Of a DNA stretch of 64,000 nt, positions 18,295-28,144 are shown piece after piece (position 1 is the first letter of the stretch; every line of letters starts with the position of its first letter). The stretch spans positions 60,633-124,632 of the forward strand of contig JAAVBZ010000003.1 in assembly GCA_014803415.1 (NCBI GenBank), read 5' to 3'. Both the position numbers and the translations under genes were made by a program. Under the pieces are notes generated by a model. The model had not been told where the DNA came from. It was given only the letters and a program-made list of their open reading frames with translations, and ran no database searches. This DNA is from Lachnospiraceae bacterium. GTDB taxonomy: Bacteria; Bacillota; Clostridia; Lachnospirales; Lachnospiraceae.

Positions 18295-19245
18295 ATGGAA
18301 TATAGATCGATCAGATATGTAGATAAGGCAATATCCAAAATAGTTTTTGGCTGTGCCAATCCAGCTATGCTCCAAGGAAAGAGAGTAACTAAACTTCTGG
18401 ATGCAGCATTAGATGCAGGGATCAATACATTTGATACTGCAGAAAATTATGGCGCCAGTGAGCAAATGCTGGGAAAATGGATAAAAAAACGGAAAAATCG
18501 AGACAAAGTAGTCATAATAACAAAAGGTTGCCATCCCTATGGCAAACCCAGAGTAAATGCCGAGGCATTAAAGTGTGATCTGGAACAATCTTTTAAGAGA
18601 TTAAAGACAGATTATATTGATATTTATATGCTTCACAGAGATCATCCAGAGGCGGATATTAAAGCTATATTGGAAATACTTAACGAGTATCATAAAGCAG
18701 GAAAGATAGGTGCATTTGGTGCTTCCAACTGGACACATCAAAGAATTGAAGAAGTTAATAGATATGCGACGGGACATGATTTGGTGCCGTTTACAGTTTC
18801 CAGTCCGAACTTTGGACCGGCAAAGCAGGTAGATGATCCATGGGGCGGCGGCTGTGTAAGCATCTCAGGGGCGGATAATGCAGATGTCAGGAAGTGGTAT
18901 CAGGAAAATAGGATCCCTGTTTTTGCTTATTCCTGCCTGGGAAGAGGAATGTTTTCAGGAAAAGTAAGAACTGAAGATTTGGAACATACCAGAGAAAATA
19001 TGGACAAGTATGCCATCAAAGGCTATTGGTGTCAGGAAAATATTGAAAGACTTGCGTGTATAGAAAAAATAGCAAAAGAAAGAGGCAAAAGTGTAGCGCA
19101 GATTTCACTAGCATGGATTATGCAGCAGGAAGTTCAGGCGTTTCCCATTGTTACTATTTCGGATAGTAAGAGGATTGCCGAAAATGCCGATGCAGTAAAT
19201 ATAAAACTGAGTGACGCCGAACTTAAGGCGATTATGGAAAAGTAG
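18295..19245 (+). CDS. Aldo/keto reductase
   Basis: NTFDTAENYGASEQMLGKWIK, DYIDIYMLHRDHP, GAFGASNW; ATG 18295 preferred over TTG 18280. Confidence 0.85.
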   Translation: MEYRSIRYVDKAISKIVFGCANPAMLQGKRVTKLLDAALDAGINTFDTAENYGASEQMLGKWIKKRKNRDKVVIITKGCHPYGKPRVNAEALKCDLEQSFKRLKTDYIDIYMLHRDHPEADIKAILEILNEYHKAGKIGAFGASNWTHQRIEEVNRYATGHDLVPFTVSSPNFGPAKQVDDPWGGGCVSISGADNADVRKWYQENRIPVFAYSCLGRGMFSGKVRTEDLEHTRENMDKYAIKGYWCQENIERLACIEKIAKERGKSVAQISLAWIMQQEVQAFPIVTISDSKRIAENADAVNIKLSDAELKAIMEK

Positions 19246-19262
19246 AAAAGGAAGGAACGAAA

Positions 19263-20402
19263 ATGAAAACATTATATGTTGGAAGATCTATTATTCCATC
19301 TCAATCGGCTAATAGTATACATGTTATGAAAATATGTGATGCTTTTGCAGAATTGTGTGAAGATTTTGAATTGATTGTTCCTGAGAATGATGAATTTGAA
19401 ATAGAGGGAGATCTGTTTGATTATTACGGAGTGAGAAGCAGATTTCCAATTAATCGTATCAAACAGAAAAAAGGGATAGGAGGATGGTACAGGTATTATT
19501 TTGCATTATCTGCTTTTTCTTTGATAAGAAAGAAAAAATGCAATAAAATAATTACCAGAGATCCTATTGTGGCGTTTCTTGCTGTACTTTTCCATAAAAA
19601 AGTAGTGTTGGATCTGCATGGTGAACTGGCGCATTTGTGCGGACGGGCATATCGGATCATTAAGCTTGACTTTTTCAGAAAAAGCAAATACTTGAATATT
19701 GTGATGATAACGGAATCATTGACAAAATATTATGAGAAAAAATACGGACTTGATCCTAAGTCTGTAACCGTGCTGCCGGATGGATATACGCCGGAAAATT
19801 TTATGTCATACAGTGACCTGCCATTATTACCGGAACAAAAAATGCGTATTGCCTATGCGGGAAGTTTCGGAGTAGGACGGGGCTATGAGATCATTCAGGA
19901 ATTAGCGAAGCAGGATAAGGATAATAAATATACGATTTATGGCGGAGTGACTGAAGACGCTTTGAAAGTAACCGGGCAGAATCCACCGGTCAATATTTCA
20001 TTTAAAGGCTTTATAGCCAATAGGGATATTCCTGAAGCATTATGCAATCAGGATATTTTATTGCTCCCTTATCAGAATACACTGATAGCAAAAGGTGAGG
20101 ATACCGGTAAAGTCATGTCGCCGCTGAAACTTTTTGAGTATATGGCAGCAGGAAGAGTTATCATTGCATCTGATCTGCAGGTACTGAAAGAGATTTTAAA
20201 CGGATCAAACTGCTATTTTGCAGCTCCAGATGATGTATCAAGCTGGAAGGAGATCATCGATCATATTTCTGCAAACAGGGCGGAGGCAGTCAATAAAGCA
20301 GAAAAAGCAAAGCAAGATGTAAAACAGTATACGTGGAGAACACGTGCAGAGAGAATGCTTGAGCTTATGGAGGAAAAGAATGTTAGGGGAAATTTTCAGT
20401 AG
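19263..20402 (+). CDS. Glycosyltransferase family 4-like
   Basis: RIAYAGSFGVGRGYEIIQELA, SPLKLFEYMAAGRVIIASDLQVLKEIL. Confidence 0.85.
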   Translation: MKTLYVGRSIIPSQSANSIHVMKICDAFAELCEDFELIVPENDEFEIEGDLFDYYGVRSRFPINRIKQKKGIGGWYRYYFALSAFSLIRKKKCNKIITRDPIVAFLAVLFHKKVVLDLHGELAHLCGRAYRIIKLDFFRKSKYLNIVMITESLTKYYEKKYGLDPKSVTVLPDGYTPENFMSYSDLPLLPEQKMRIAYAGSFGVGRGYEIIQELAKQDKDNKYTIYGGVTEDALKVTGQNPPVNISFKGFIANRDIPEALCNQDILLLPYQNTLIAKGEDTGKVMSPLKLFEYMAAGRVIIASDLQVLKEILNGSNCYFAAPDDVSSWKEIIDHISANRAEAVNKAEKAKQDVKQYTWRTRAERMLELMEEKNVRGNFQ

Positions 20403-21033
20403 AAGCGCTGAGATAATCAAAACGATACCTTCGAATATATTTGGAGCAATATATAATGCTAAAATTCGGAAAAGGCTTAAAAATCGTGAATTTACAATAC
20501 TATCATCAAATTGTATTGGGGGTATTATATATCATAGAATGGGGCAAAGATTTTGTTCTCCTACAATAAATTTATGGATGATTGAGCAGGATTTTCAAAA
20601 ATTTTGCTTGGACTTAAATTATTATAAAAAATGTGAGTTATCTTTCTTTCAATGTGGTAAAAAATATCCAGTGGCTAAATTAGGAGAAGATGATAGAGAA
20701 ATTACTATATATTTTCTGCATTATAAAGACCAGAGCGATGCAGAAATGAAATGGAATGAGAGAATTAAGCGAATTAAAGAAGAAAACTTGTTTGTAGTAG
20801 CGACTGATAATGATGGTATGACGGAGGAGCAGTTAAAAAAGTGGGGAGAAATGAAATGTAAAGACAAAGTGGTATTTACCGCCAATAAATATCCTCAATT
20901 ACCATATGCATTTTATCTGGAAAAATATAAAGATAAAGGCAGTGTTGGGAAATGTATAAATGATGTAAATAAGTTCACAGGGTTGAGATACGTGGAATCA
21001 AAATTTGATTTTTGTGATTTTCTGAATAAATAA
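20380..21033 (+). CDS. DUF1919-like exopolysaccharide biosynthesis protein
   Basis: FTILSSNCIGGIIYHRMGQRFCSPTINLWM; ATG 20380. Confidence 0.75.
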   Translation: MLGEIFSRSAEIIKTIPSNIFGAIYNAKIRKRLKNREFTILSSNCIGGIIYHRMGQRFCSPTINLWMIEQDFQKFCLDLNYYKKCELSFFQCGKKYPVAKLGEDDREITIYFLHYKDQSDAEMKWNERIKRIKEENLFVVATDNDGMTEEQLKKWGEMKCKDKVVFTANKYPQLPYAFYLEKYKDKGSVGKCINDVNKFTGLRYVESKFDFCDFLNK

Positions 21034-21065
21034 TTATTGAAGTCAGAATCAAAAAAGTTAACTAC

Positions 21066-23018
21066 TTGTATGGAGACAGGCAATTGGAGGATACGCGATT
21101 GGAGAACATATCAAAAGAATTTGAACTGTTGAAAGAAAGATACGGATTTTGGAGTGTAGTATTTTCTCCCGATGAGGATGTAGCGGATGATAAACTGTAT
21201 GTTCTTGAAAACGATACTGCTTTATCAGAAAAATTTTTGGAGAAAAAACCAAATTGCATAACCATGAAGGAAATTGCAGACCTTCAAACAGCATCTGAAT
21301 TAGTAGCGCCGGAGATTCCAATGCTGGTAAATACAATAGAAAATACGTATGAAAATATAGCTGTTTATGGAAAAGGTAAATATGCTGATAAGATATATAA
21401 TTATCTGTCAGGGAATAAAAATATTAATGTTTTTAGAATTGAAGAAACAGATTTAAATTTCTTGAAAAATAGCTATTGTGTACAATGTAAGCAAAAAATC
21501 GATATGCTTTTAATATTAGATTTTTTAGTGGATAGAAAGGTATATAATCAGACTGGTGAAAATATATTAACAATTTTTGCCAGGAAAATGTATTATTCAA
21601 GTCTAAAGAGTACAGGTAATAATCTGGATATTAATAAAAATATTATACCTTTATTATTAAGAAATCATATTCAGGTGATCTGGATAGGAATTCCCGATTT
21701 CGATAAAATAAAGAACAATAGAAAAATCGGACATATAATCAAGCTGTGGTCATTACTGAGGAATATTAACGAAGAATTATTTTATAAAATAAGAAATTAT
21801 AAATTTGGTACATCATATTTGCTGAAGGAGAGCAGATCAGTACATAACTCAAATGTTAAAGGAATCAGTGAAGTATATTTTAATGGCCGGTATATTAATT
21901 TTGAAAATGGTTTTAGAGTAACACCGGGGAATAGTCAGGATATTAAAAATAATATCTGGTTATTTGGTCCTTGTTTTGTACGGGGGCTTAATTTTGACGA
22001 TGACCATACAATGAGTGCGAAATTAAAAAAAATAGTTGCAGATCAATATAACGTAATAAACAGAGGGACCGTAAATACATGTCTTAATTATGTGATGCGT
22101 ATGGCGGAATATCATAGTGGAGATATTGTCATATTTTTTTCACCTGAAAAAGTTCCTGAACAGAAAAATCCTGAAATTGCATATCTGGATATGACGGATA
22201 TATTGAACTCAATACCTAAATTGGATAAACATATTACGGATTCATTTTTACATTGTGATGAAATTGTAATAGATGCCATTGTAAAAAATATAGCAGCACT
22301 GATAAAAGCAGAAAAAGCAGAAAATGATAATGATACAATAGTGCAGTTTGGAAGTGAGTATAAAAGGGCGCCTGCACTTGATATGTTACCTGCAAATGAA
22401 TACACAGACTGGCTGTGTGGATTGGCAGATCTGAGAAAAGAAGGATATAACGGTGCTATAGTTATGAATGCCAATCCGTTTACTAACGGGCATCGCTATC
22501 TTATAGAATATGCGGCCAAGCGGGTAGATCATTTATATATTTTTGTGGTTGAAGAGGACAGATCATATTTTGCATTTGAGGACAGATTTGAACTGGTAAA
22601 AGAAGGTACAAAAGATTTAGAAAATGTAATAGTATTTCCCAGCTCTCAGTATATAATTTCCAGTTCATCGCTGCCAGGTTATTTTAATAAAGAAAAAATG
22701 AAAGGTGATTTTAAGTTAGATGCCACGCAGGATCTGATAGCGTTTGCGCAGGCTGCAGAGATCTTAAATGTCAAGATAAGATTTGCCGGTGAAGAGCCGC
22801 TGGATCCTTTTACAAATCAGTATAATATTAATATGAATAAAATACTTCCACAGTATGGTATGAAATTTGAAGTAATACCGAGAAAGAAAGAAGGCATGGA
22901 AGTAGTCAGCGCCTCGTTGGTTCGTAAATATATGCAGAACGGAGAATTGGAAAAGATAAAAGAATTAGTTCCGGAATCTACATTTAATTTTATCACTTTA
23001 AAAATGAGTAGAGAATAG
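21066..23018 (+). CDS. Multidomain protein with C-terminal HxGH-type nucleotidyltransferase ([citrate lyase] ligase-like) domain
   Basis: GAIVMNANPFTNGHRYLIEYAA, VEEDRSYFAFEDRFELV, LVRKYMQNGELEKIKELVPEST; central SGNH-like NIWLFGPCFVRGLNFDDDHTMSAKLKKI. Confidence 0.65.
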   Translation: MYGDRQLEDTRLENISKEFELLKERYGFWSVVFSPDEDVADDKLYVLENDTALSEKFLEKKPNCITMKEIADLQTASELVAPEIPMLVNTIENTYENIAVYGKGKYADKIYNYLSGNKNINVFRIEETDLNFLKNSYCVQCKQKIDMLLILDFLVDRKVYNQTGENILTIFARKMYYSSLKSTGNNLDINKNIIPLLLRNHIQVIWIGIPDFDKIKNNRKIGHIIKLWSLLRNINEELFYKIRNYKFGTSYLLKESRSVHNSNVKGISEVYFNGRYINFENGFRVTPGNSQDIKNNIWLFGPCFVRGLNFDDDHTMSAKLKKIVADQYNVINRGTVNTCLNYVMRMAEYHSGDIVIFFSPEKVPEQKNPEIAYLDMTDILNSIPKLDKHITDSFLHCDEIVIDAIVKNIAALIKAEKAENDNDTIVQFGSEYKRAPALDMLPANEYTDWLCGLADLRKEGYNGAIVMNANPFTNGHRYLIEYAAKRVDHLYIFVVEEDRSYFAFEDRFELVKEGTKDLENVIVFPSSQYIISSSSLPGYFNKEKMKGDFKLDATQDLIAFAQAAEILNVKIRFAGEEPLDPFTNQYNINMNKILPQYGMKFEVIPRKKEGMEVVSASLVRKYMQNGELEKIKELVPESTFNFITLKMSRE

Positions 23019-23027
23019 TGGAAAAGC

Positions 23028-23070
23028 AAAAAACAGAGTGAATATGATATATCGCATCCACTCTGTTTTT
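23028..23070. terminator. Bidirectional Rho-independent terminator between convergent genes
   Basis: AAAAACAGAGTG ... CACTCTGTTTTT, 12-bp perfect arms. Confidence 0.85.
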
Positions 23071-23095
23071 AATTTGTTCTGTTTAATTTATGGTA

Positions 23096-24439
23096 TTACT
23101 GATCAACAGCTTCTTTAATGACCTGTGCCATATGATCGATCATTGCATCTGTCATCCCGGGATATACTCCTACCCAAAATGAATGATTCATAATAAAATC
23201 TGTATTTTCAAGACTTCCTGATACCCTGTAGGCGTCTGTATCCCGAATCTGGTCAAAACAAGGATGTTTGATCAGATTACCGCTGAACAATAATCTTGTC
23301 TGTACATTGTGCCCCTCGATATAGCTGGTCACCTGATTTCTATCAATATTAGTTTCAGGACGTATGGAGATTAAAAATCCAAACCAGGAAGGATTACTTC
23401 CCTCTGCCGGTAACGGAAGAATTACTTTATCCTCAATCATTTCCAATGCCTGGTGCAGACGTTCCCAATTGTGGCGGCGTTTTTCTATAAATCCTGGGAA
23501 TTTCTTTAATTGTTCCACTCCAACGGCTGCCTGCATATCAGTTACTTTCAGATTATATCCCAAGTGGCTATATACATATTTATGATCGTACCCCTGCGGA
23601 AGCTGGCCGAACTGACCATCATAGCGATGGCCACAGAAATTATCCTGTCCTGACGGACAGATGCAGTCTCTTCCCCAATCCCGGTAAGAAAGAATTAAGC
23701 GATGCAGTAAGGCATCGTTCGTGTAAACGCAGCCGCCTTCTCCCATGGTAATGTGATGCGGCGGATAGAAGCTGCTTGTTCCAATATCTCCCCATGTACC
23801 GGTAAATCTGGTTATACCGCCGATCGTATATTCAGATCCCAGGGCGTCACAATTATCTTCAACAAGCCACAAATTATTTTTTTCGCAGAAATCTTTTATT
23901 ACTTTAATGTTAAATGGATTTCCCAGTGTATGGGCTATCATTACCGCTTTTGTTTTTTCAGATAATGCGCCCTCCAGTTTATCGACATCTATATTATATT
24001 GAGGAATGGTAACATCCACAAATACCGGAACTGCGCCATACTGTAAAATCGGTGTAACGGTAGTTGGAAAGCCGCATGCAACGGTAATTACTTCATCTCC
24101 CCGTTTAATCTGTCTGTTACCCAACTCAGGCGCCGTAAGTACTGAGAAAGCAATGAGATTTGCGGAAGATCCGCTGTTCACCAAATGGGCATACTTTACG
24201 CCGATCCATTGGGCGAAATCCTTTTCAAACTGATCTGAAAAACGTCCTGTGGTAAGCCAAAAATCCAGCATGGCATCTGTAAGGCTCTGCATTTCCTTTT
24301 CGTCAAATACACGGGAAGCATAGCTGATACGATCTCCCGGCTGAAATGGATCTTTCTGTGAAATGAAATCTTTATAGTAATCTGCGACAAGAGCTTTTAT
24401 TTGCTCTCTGGCTTCTGTTTCCGTACTCCAATTAGACAC
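23096..24439 (-). CDS. rfbH: CDP-4-keto-6-deoxy-D-glucose 3-dehydrase (RfbH/E1-type, PLP/PMP)
   Basis: TGRFSDQFEKDFAQWIGVKYAHLVNSGSSANL; SSFYPPHHITMGEGG with His at the usual PLP-lysine position; adjacent rfbG and rfbF. Confidence 0.9.
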   Translation of the reverse strand: MSNWSTETEAREQIKALVADYYKDFISQKDPFQPGDRISYASRVFDEKEMQSLTDAMLDFWLTTGRFSDQFEKDFAQWIGVKYAHLVNSGSSANLIAFSVLTAPELGNRQIKRGDEVITVACGFPTTVTPILQYGAVPVFVDVTIPQYNIDVDKLEGALSEKTKAVMIAHTLGNPFNIKVIKDFCEKNNLWLVEDNCDALGSEYTIGGITRFTGTWGDIGTSSFYPPHHITMGEGGCVYTNDALLHRLILSYRDWGRDCICPSGQDNFCGHRYDGQFGQLPQGYDHKYVYSHLGYNLKVTDMQAAVGVEQLKKFPGFIEKRRHNWERLHQALEMIEDKVILPLPAEGSNPSWFGFLISIRPETNIDRNQVTSYIEGHNVQTRLLFSGNLIKHPCFDQIRDTDAYRVSGSLENTDFIMNHSFWVGVYPGMTDAMIDHMAQVIKEAVDQ

Positions 24440-24440
24440 T

Positions 24441-25499
24441 TTAACGTCCTCCCATAAATTCTTTTATTTCTTGGTCCATTTCAGCAGGTATATTTCCACC
24501 GTCTAACCAGACTTTACTAAATCGGCATGTCATTTCCATGCACCTGTCAATATGCCAGTGAGGCTTCCAGCCAAACACTGTCTTTAGTTTACTGCAATCA
24601 AGCTTCAAAAATCCTGCTTCATGAGGCGCATTTTTTTCCGCCTGATTTACCCATTCTGCTCCCGGTCCCCAATATTTACAGAAAAGATCTGTCAGTTCTC
24701 CGGTTGAAACGCAATCGCATTCATCAGGACCGACATTATAATAGCCTGCATAAGTAATATCCTCATATTGCTTTGCGGCGATTTCCAAATAAACGGCAAG
24801 TGGCTCCAAAACATGTTGATAAGGCCTGATCGAATAGGGATTTCTTACTATAATTTTCTGCCCATCTTTAACCGCTCTTATGCAGTCCGGAATGATGCGG
24901 TCATTGGCGAAATCACCGCCTCCGATCACATTGCCAGCCCTTGCTGTAGAAACAGCTACTCTTCCATCATTGAAAAAGCTGTTTTTATAACTGTGAGTAA
25001 CAAGCTCTGAACAGCTCTTGCTGTTACTGTAGGGATCGAATCCATCCAAAGGTTCATCTTCCCGATATCCCCAACACCATTCATTATTGTGATAAACCTT
25101 ATCAGTAGTAACATTTAGCACACTTTTTACACAATCAAACATTCTGACACATTCCAGAACATTCACGGTGCCCATAACATTTGTTTCATAAGTATATCGG
25201 GGATCTTTGTAACTGTCCCTGACAATAGGCTGCGCCGCAAGATGGATCACGATTTCCGGCTGAGCGTCTTGAAATACTGCTTTCAGATGATCAAAATCTC
25301 TAATATCACCATTAATGCTTACCATTTTGTTCTCAATATCCGCCAAATGAAACAAATTGGGGACTGTGGGTGGATTTAAACTATAGCCTGTTAATGTAGC
25401 GCCTGCATTTATCAACATTCTGCTAAGCCAGGAACCTTTAAAGCCGGTATGTCCGGTTACTAACACTTTTTTACCTTTAAAAAATAATAAATCTAACAT
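24441..25499 (-). CDS. rfbG: CDP-glucose 4,6-dehydratase
   Basis: FFKGKKVLVTGHTGFKGSWLSRML, HLAAQPIVRDSYKDPRYTYETNVMGTVNVLE; ATG read at 25499. Confidence 0.9.
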   Translation of the reverse strand: MLDLLFFKGKKVLVTGHTGFKGSWLSRMLINAGATLTGYSLNPPTVPNLFHLADIENKMVSINGDIRDFDHLKAVFQDAQPEIVIHLAAQPIVRDSYKDPRYTYETNVMGTVNVLECVRMFDCVKSVLNVTTDKVYHNNEWCWGYREDEPLDGFDPYSNSKSCSELVTHSYKNSFFNDGRVAVSTARAGNVIGGGDFANDRIIPDCIRAVKDGQKIIVRNPYSIRPYQHVLEPLAVYLEIAAKQYEDITYAGYYNVGPDECDCVSTGELTDLFCKYWGPGAEWVNQAEKNAPHEAGFLKLDCSKLKTVFGWKPHWHIDRCMEMTCRFSKVWLDGGNIPAEMDQEIKEFMGGR

Positions 25500-26278
25500 T
25501 ACTTCTCCCATATCTTCCAGGGGGCTTTCCCTGATTCCCATAGCTTTTCCAGATTATCTTTTTCTCTTTTGGTGTCCATACACTGCCAGAAGCCGTCATG
25601 GTAAAAGCTCTTTACTTCTCCTCTTTCCACCAATTCTCTCATTGGATCCTGCTCAAATATAGTCTCATCATTTTCAAGGTAACTAAAAATATCCGGATTA
25701 CATACCATGAATCCGCCATTGATAAAAGCATTGTCCGCCTTGTTTTTTTCACGAAATGCAGTGACTGTATTTGAATGGTCGATATCAAGAACGCCCTTGT
25801 ACTGAGCCAGTCCTACTGACGTTAAAGTCAGACATTTCCCGTGAGATCTGTGGAATTTGATCAACTCATCAATATTCACATTCGCAACTGCATCACCGTA
25901 TGTCAGACAGAAGGTTTCCCCTTTCAAATAATCATGTATTCTTTTGATACGCCCGCCTGTCATAGTATTAAGTCCAGTGTCAACAACAGTTACTTTCCAA
26001 TTTTCTGCATGTTTATTGTGTACTATAACCTCATTGCCTTTTGCAAAATCAAAAGTTATATCGGACGTGTATATAAAATAATTGGCAAACCACTCCTTAA
26101 TAACATTCTGCTTATATCCTGCACATATGATAAACTCATCTATCCCATAAGCATAATAACCTTTCATAATATGCCACAATATTGGCATCCCGCCAATCTC
26201 TATCATAGGTTTGGGTTTTAAATAAGACTCTTCGGAAATTCTTGTTCCAAAACCCCCTGCTAAAATAACTACCTTCAT
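25499..26278 (-). CDS. rfbF: Glucose-1-phosphate cytidylyltransferase
   Basis: MKVVILAGGFGTRISEESYLKPKPMIEIGGMPILWHIMKGY. Confidence 0.92.
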   Translation of the reverse strand: MKVVILAGGFGTRISEESYLKPKPMIEIGGMPILWHIMKGYYAYGIDEFIICAGYKQNVIKEWFANYFIYTSDITFDFAKGNEVIVHNKHAENWKVTVVDTGLNTMTGGRIKRIHDYLKGETFCLTYGDAVANVNIDELIKFHRSHGKCLTLTSVGLAQYKGVLDIDHSNTVTAFREKNKADNAFINGGFMVCNPDIFSYLENDETIFEQDPMRELVERGEVKSFYHDGFWQCMDTKREKDNLEKLWESGKAPWKIWEK

Positions 26279-26290
26279 ATTAATTTCACC

Positions 26291-27166
26291 CTATTCCTTA
26301 GTTATTTCTTTTTTATTTACCTCATCTATTTCCTGAATCATTTTTTGTAATCCAGTTTTCCATGACCATTTACAGGAAAATCCCATTTTTTTCAATTTCG
26401 ATACATCTGCCACACAATCCGGTTCATTCTCCCTCATTGGTATGGCACCAAAATATACTTTAGATTTAGAATTAGTTGTATGATGAATAAATTCTACTAT
26501 TTCCCGCATGCTGGGAGCTTCTCCTACTCCGAGAGGTATTTCATTATACCCTTTGGGGGCAATGTTTATAATAAATAGAATTGCATCTATAACATCTTGT
26601 ATTGCAATAATATCCCTGTGCTGTGTTCCTATAGTAACTTTTACATCCTCGTTATTTCTGCATTTCTGAATTATAGCCGGTAAAAATCTGTCTTTAGGTT
26701 CATCGGCTCCATAGAACATTTCAAGCTGGACAGATAAAAAGTTGATTCCATGTTTCTGGGCATAAAACTTGCCGAATTCCGAAAACATCTCTTTAGTCAT
26801 AGTATACATATTGAATCTGCTTGGAAGACCTGTTCCAATTGTGAGATAGTTCGGTATTTTAAATTCTCTTGCCAAATCTAATATTTCAAGCGGAAATTGA
26901 AGATTAGCCTCAATGCAATCGTTATATTGTGTATGGTTTTTGCCATAATTGCAAACCATATTTAAAACCCAGTCAAAAGTCTGACATGACATAGCAGTCT
27001 TCACTGCCTCTGTTTTCGCAGGGATCCAAATAACATCGTGAGAGTGTACTCTGCTTATATCAGAATTATCTCTTCTGGTTGTAACAATTGTATGCCCATC
27101 TTCAGTAAGTTTGTCGATGACCTTTGATCCAAGATAGCCACTTCCGCCAAGAATAAGAAATTTCAT
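26291..27166 (-). CDS. NAD(P)-dependent SDR epimerase/reductase, probable CDP-(di)deoxyhexose 4-reductase/synthase
   Basis: GGSGYLGSKVIDKL, YTMTKEMFSEFG (YxxxK), operon position with rfbFGH. Confidence 0.75.
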   Translation of the reverse strand: MKFLILGGSGYLGSKVIDKLTEDGHTIVTTRRDNSDISRVHSHDVIWIPAKTEAVKTAMSCQTFDWVLNMVCNYGKNHTQYNDCIEANLQFPLEILDLAREFKIPNYLTIGTGLPSRFNMYTMTKEMFSEFGKFYAQKHGINFLSVQLEMFYGADEPKDRFLPAIIQKCRNNEDVKVTIGTQHRDIIAIQDVIDAILFIINIAPKGYNEIPLGVGEAPSMREIVEFIHHTTNSKSKVYFGAIPMRENEPDCVADVSKLKKMGFSCKWSWKTGLQKMIQEIDEVNKKEITKE

Positions 27167-27212
27167 TTAACCTCCAATTGTTGCTATATGACAAATCATA
27201 TATTCCATAAAT

Positions 27213-27241
27213 ATAATATCAGTTTCATTACACGACTGCAA
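27213..27241 (-). promoter_or_regulatory. Minus-strand promoter TTGCAG-N17-TATTAT for the epimerase-rfbFGH operon
   Basis: Direct reading on reverse complement; ggagg RBS next to the start codon. Confidence 0.6.
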
Positions 27242-27281
27242 CTTTTTTCAAATGCCTGTGAAATTGAAACAGGAAAGAAAC

Positions 27282-27321
27282 TATACAAAATATCCTTAAG
27301 GTGGTATACTAATTTAGTATA
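27282..27321 (+). promoter_or_regulatory. Promoter/operator copy 3: TATACA-N17-TATACT with palindrome TATACTAATTTAGTATA
   Basis: Direct reading; divergent from the minus-strand promoter. Confidence 0.65.
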
Positions 27322-27348
27322 TCTTAAATAAAGGGAGCAAATTAGAAT

Positions 27349-28104
27349 ATGTCAAAAGAAATGATTCAATCAGATCAGTACAGAGAGTTACCATATCATC
27401 ATATTCCACGTTTGGTTATGAGTAAAGGGGCCCATAAGGTGACGTGTTACACTTGCTGGGATTGTGGACTTGAGTACATGTGTTATATGATGAATATAAT
27501 AGAGAGGATTAAAAGGGAAGGATACAAGACAGTTTTGGATGTTGGCTGTGGCGATGGAGAGCTTTTATATTTAATTGGAAATGAAGATATAAAAAAATAT
27601 GGTTGTGATGTTGATGAACAGGCTATTCTTTGGGCAAAAGCAATTAATCCTGATGCAACGCTGATCTGTGATGATGTAGGAAATATTACAGAGAAATTTG
27701 AGTGCATCACTTTAATAGAAGTATTGGAGCATATTCCGGATGAGCTTGTATCTAAATTTATACAGAATATATTCGATCGTCTTGGCGAAGACGGCAGGAT
27801 TTATTTGCAGGTTCCAACCACAGTTATTCCTTTGGAAAGCAAGCATTATCGGCATTATACATTGGAACTGTTAAAAAAACAATTGGATGCAAGTGGTGTA
27901 TCTTATAAAATAGAGAGTGTCTCTTATGTATTTAAGAAGAATCTAATCTACAATATGTACAGGAGATTATTTCTTCAAAGTAAATATTGGATTTTACGAA
28001 TTGGCGGAATTGAACGCTTCATGTGGAAGTATGTAAATAATAAGCTAAAGGATGTTTCAGAAAGAGAGGGGCGTCATTTATTAGTTGAATTAAAAAGGGG
28101 ATAG
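27349..28104 (+). CDS. Class I SAM-dependent methyltransferase
   Basis: VLDVGCGDGELLYLIG, FECITLIEVLEHIPDEL. Confidence 0.88.
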   Translation: MSKEMIQSDQYRELPYHHIPRLVMSKGAHKVTCYTCWDCGLEYMCYMMNIIERIKREGYKTVLDVGCGDGELLYLIGNEDIKKYGCDVDEQAILWAKAINPDATLICDDVGNITEKFECITLIEVLEHIPDELVSKFIQNIFDRLGEDGRIYLQVPTTVIPLESKHYRHYTLELLKKQLDASGVSYKIESVSYVFKKNLIYNMYRRLFLQSKYWILRIGGIERFMWKYVNNKLKDVSEREGRHLLVELKRG

Positions 28105-28144
28105 CATATACAGATCTTTTTCAGTGAATTTGGAGATTATATAG

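Noticed and set aside
22112-22474. 120-aa minus-strand ORF
   Set aside because: Antisense within the 650-aa nucleotidyltransferase-like gene.
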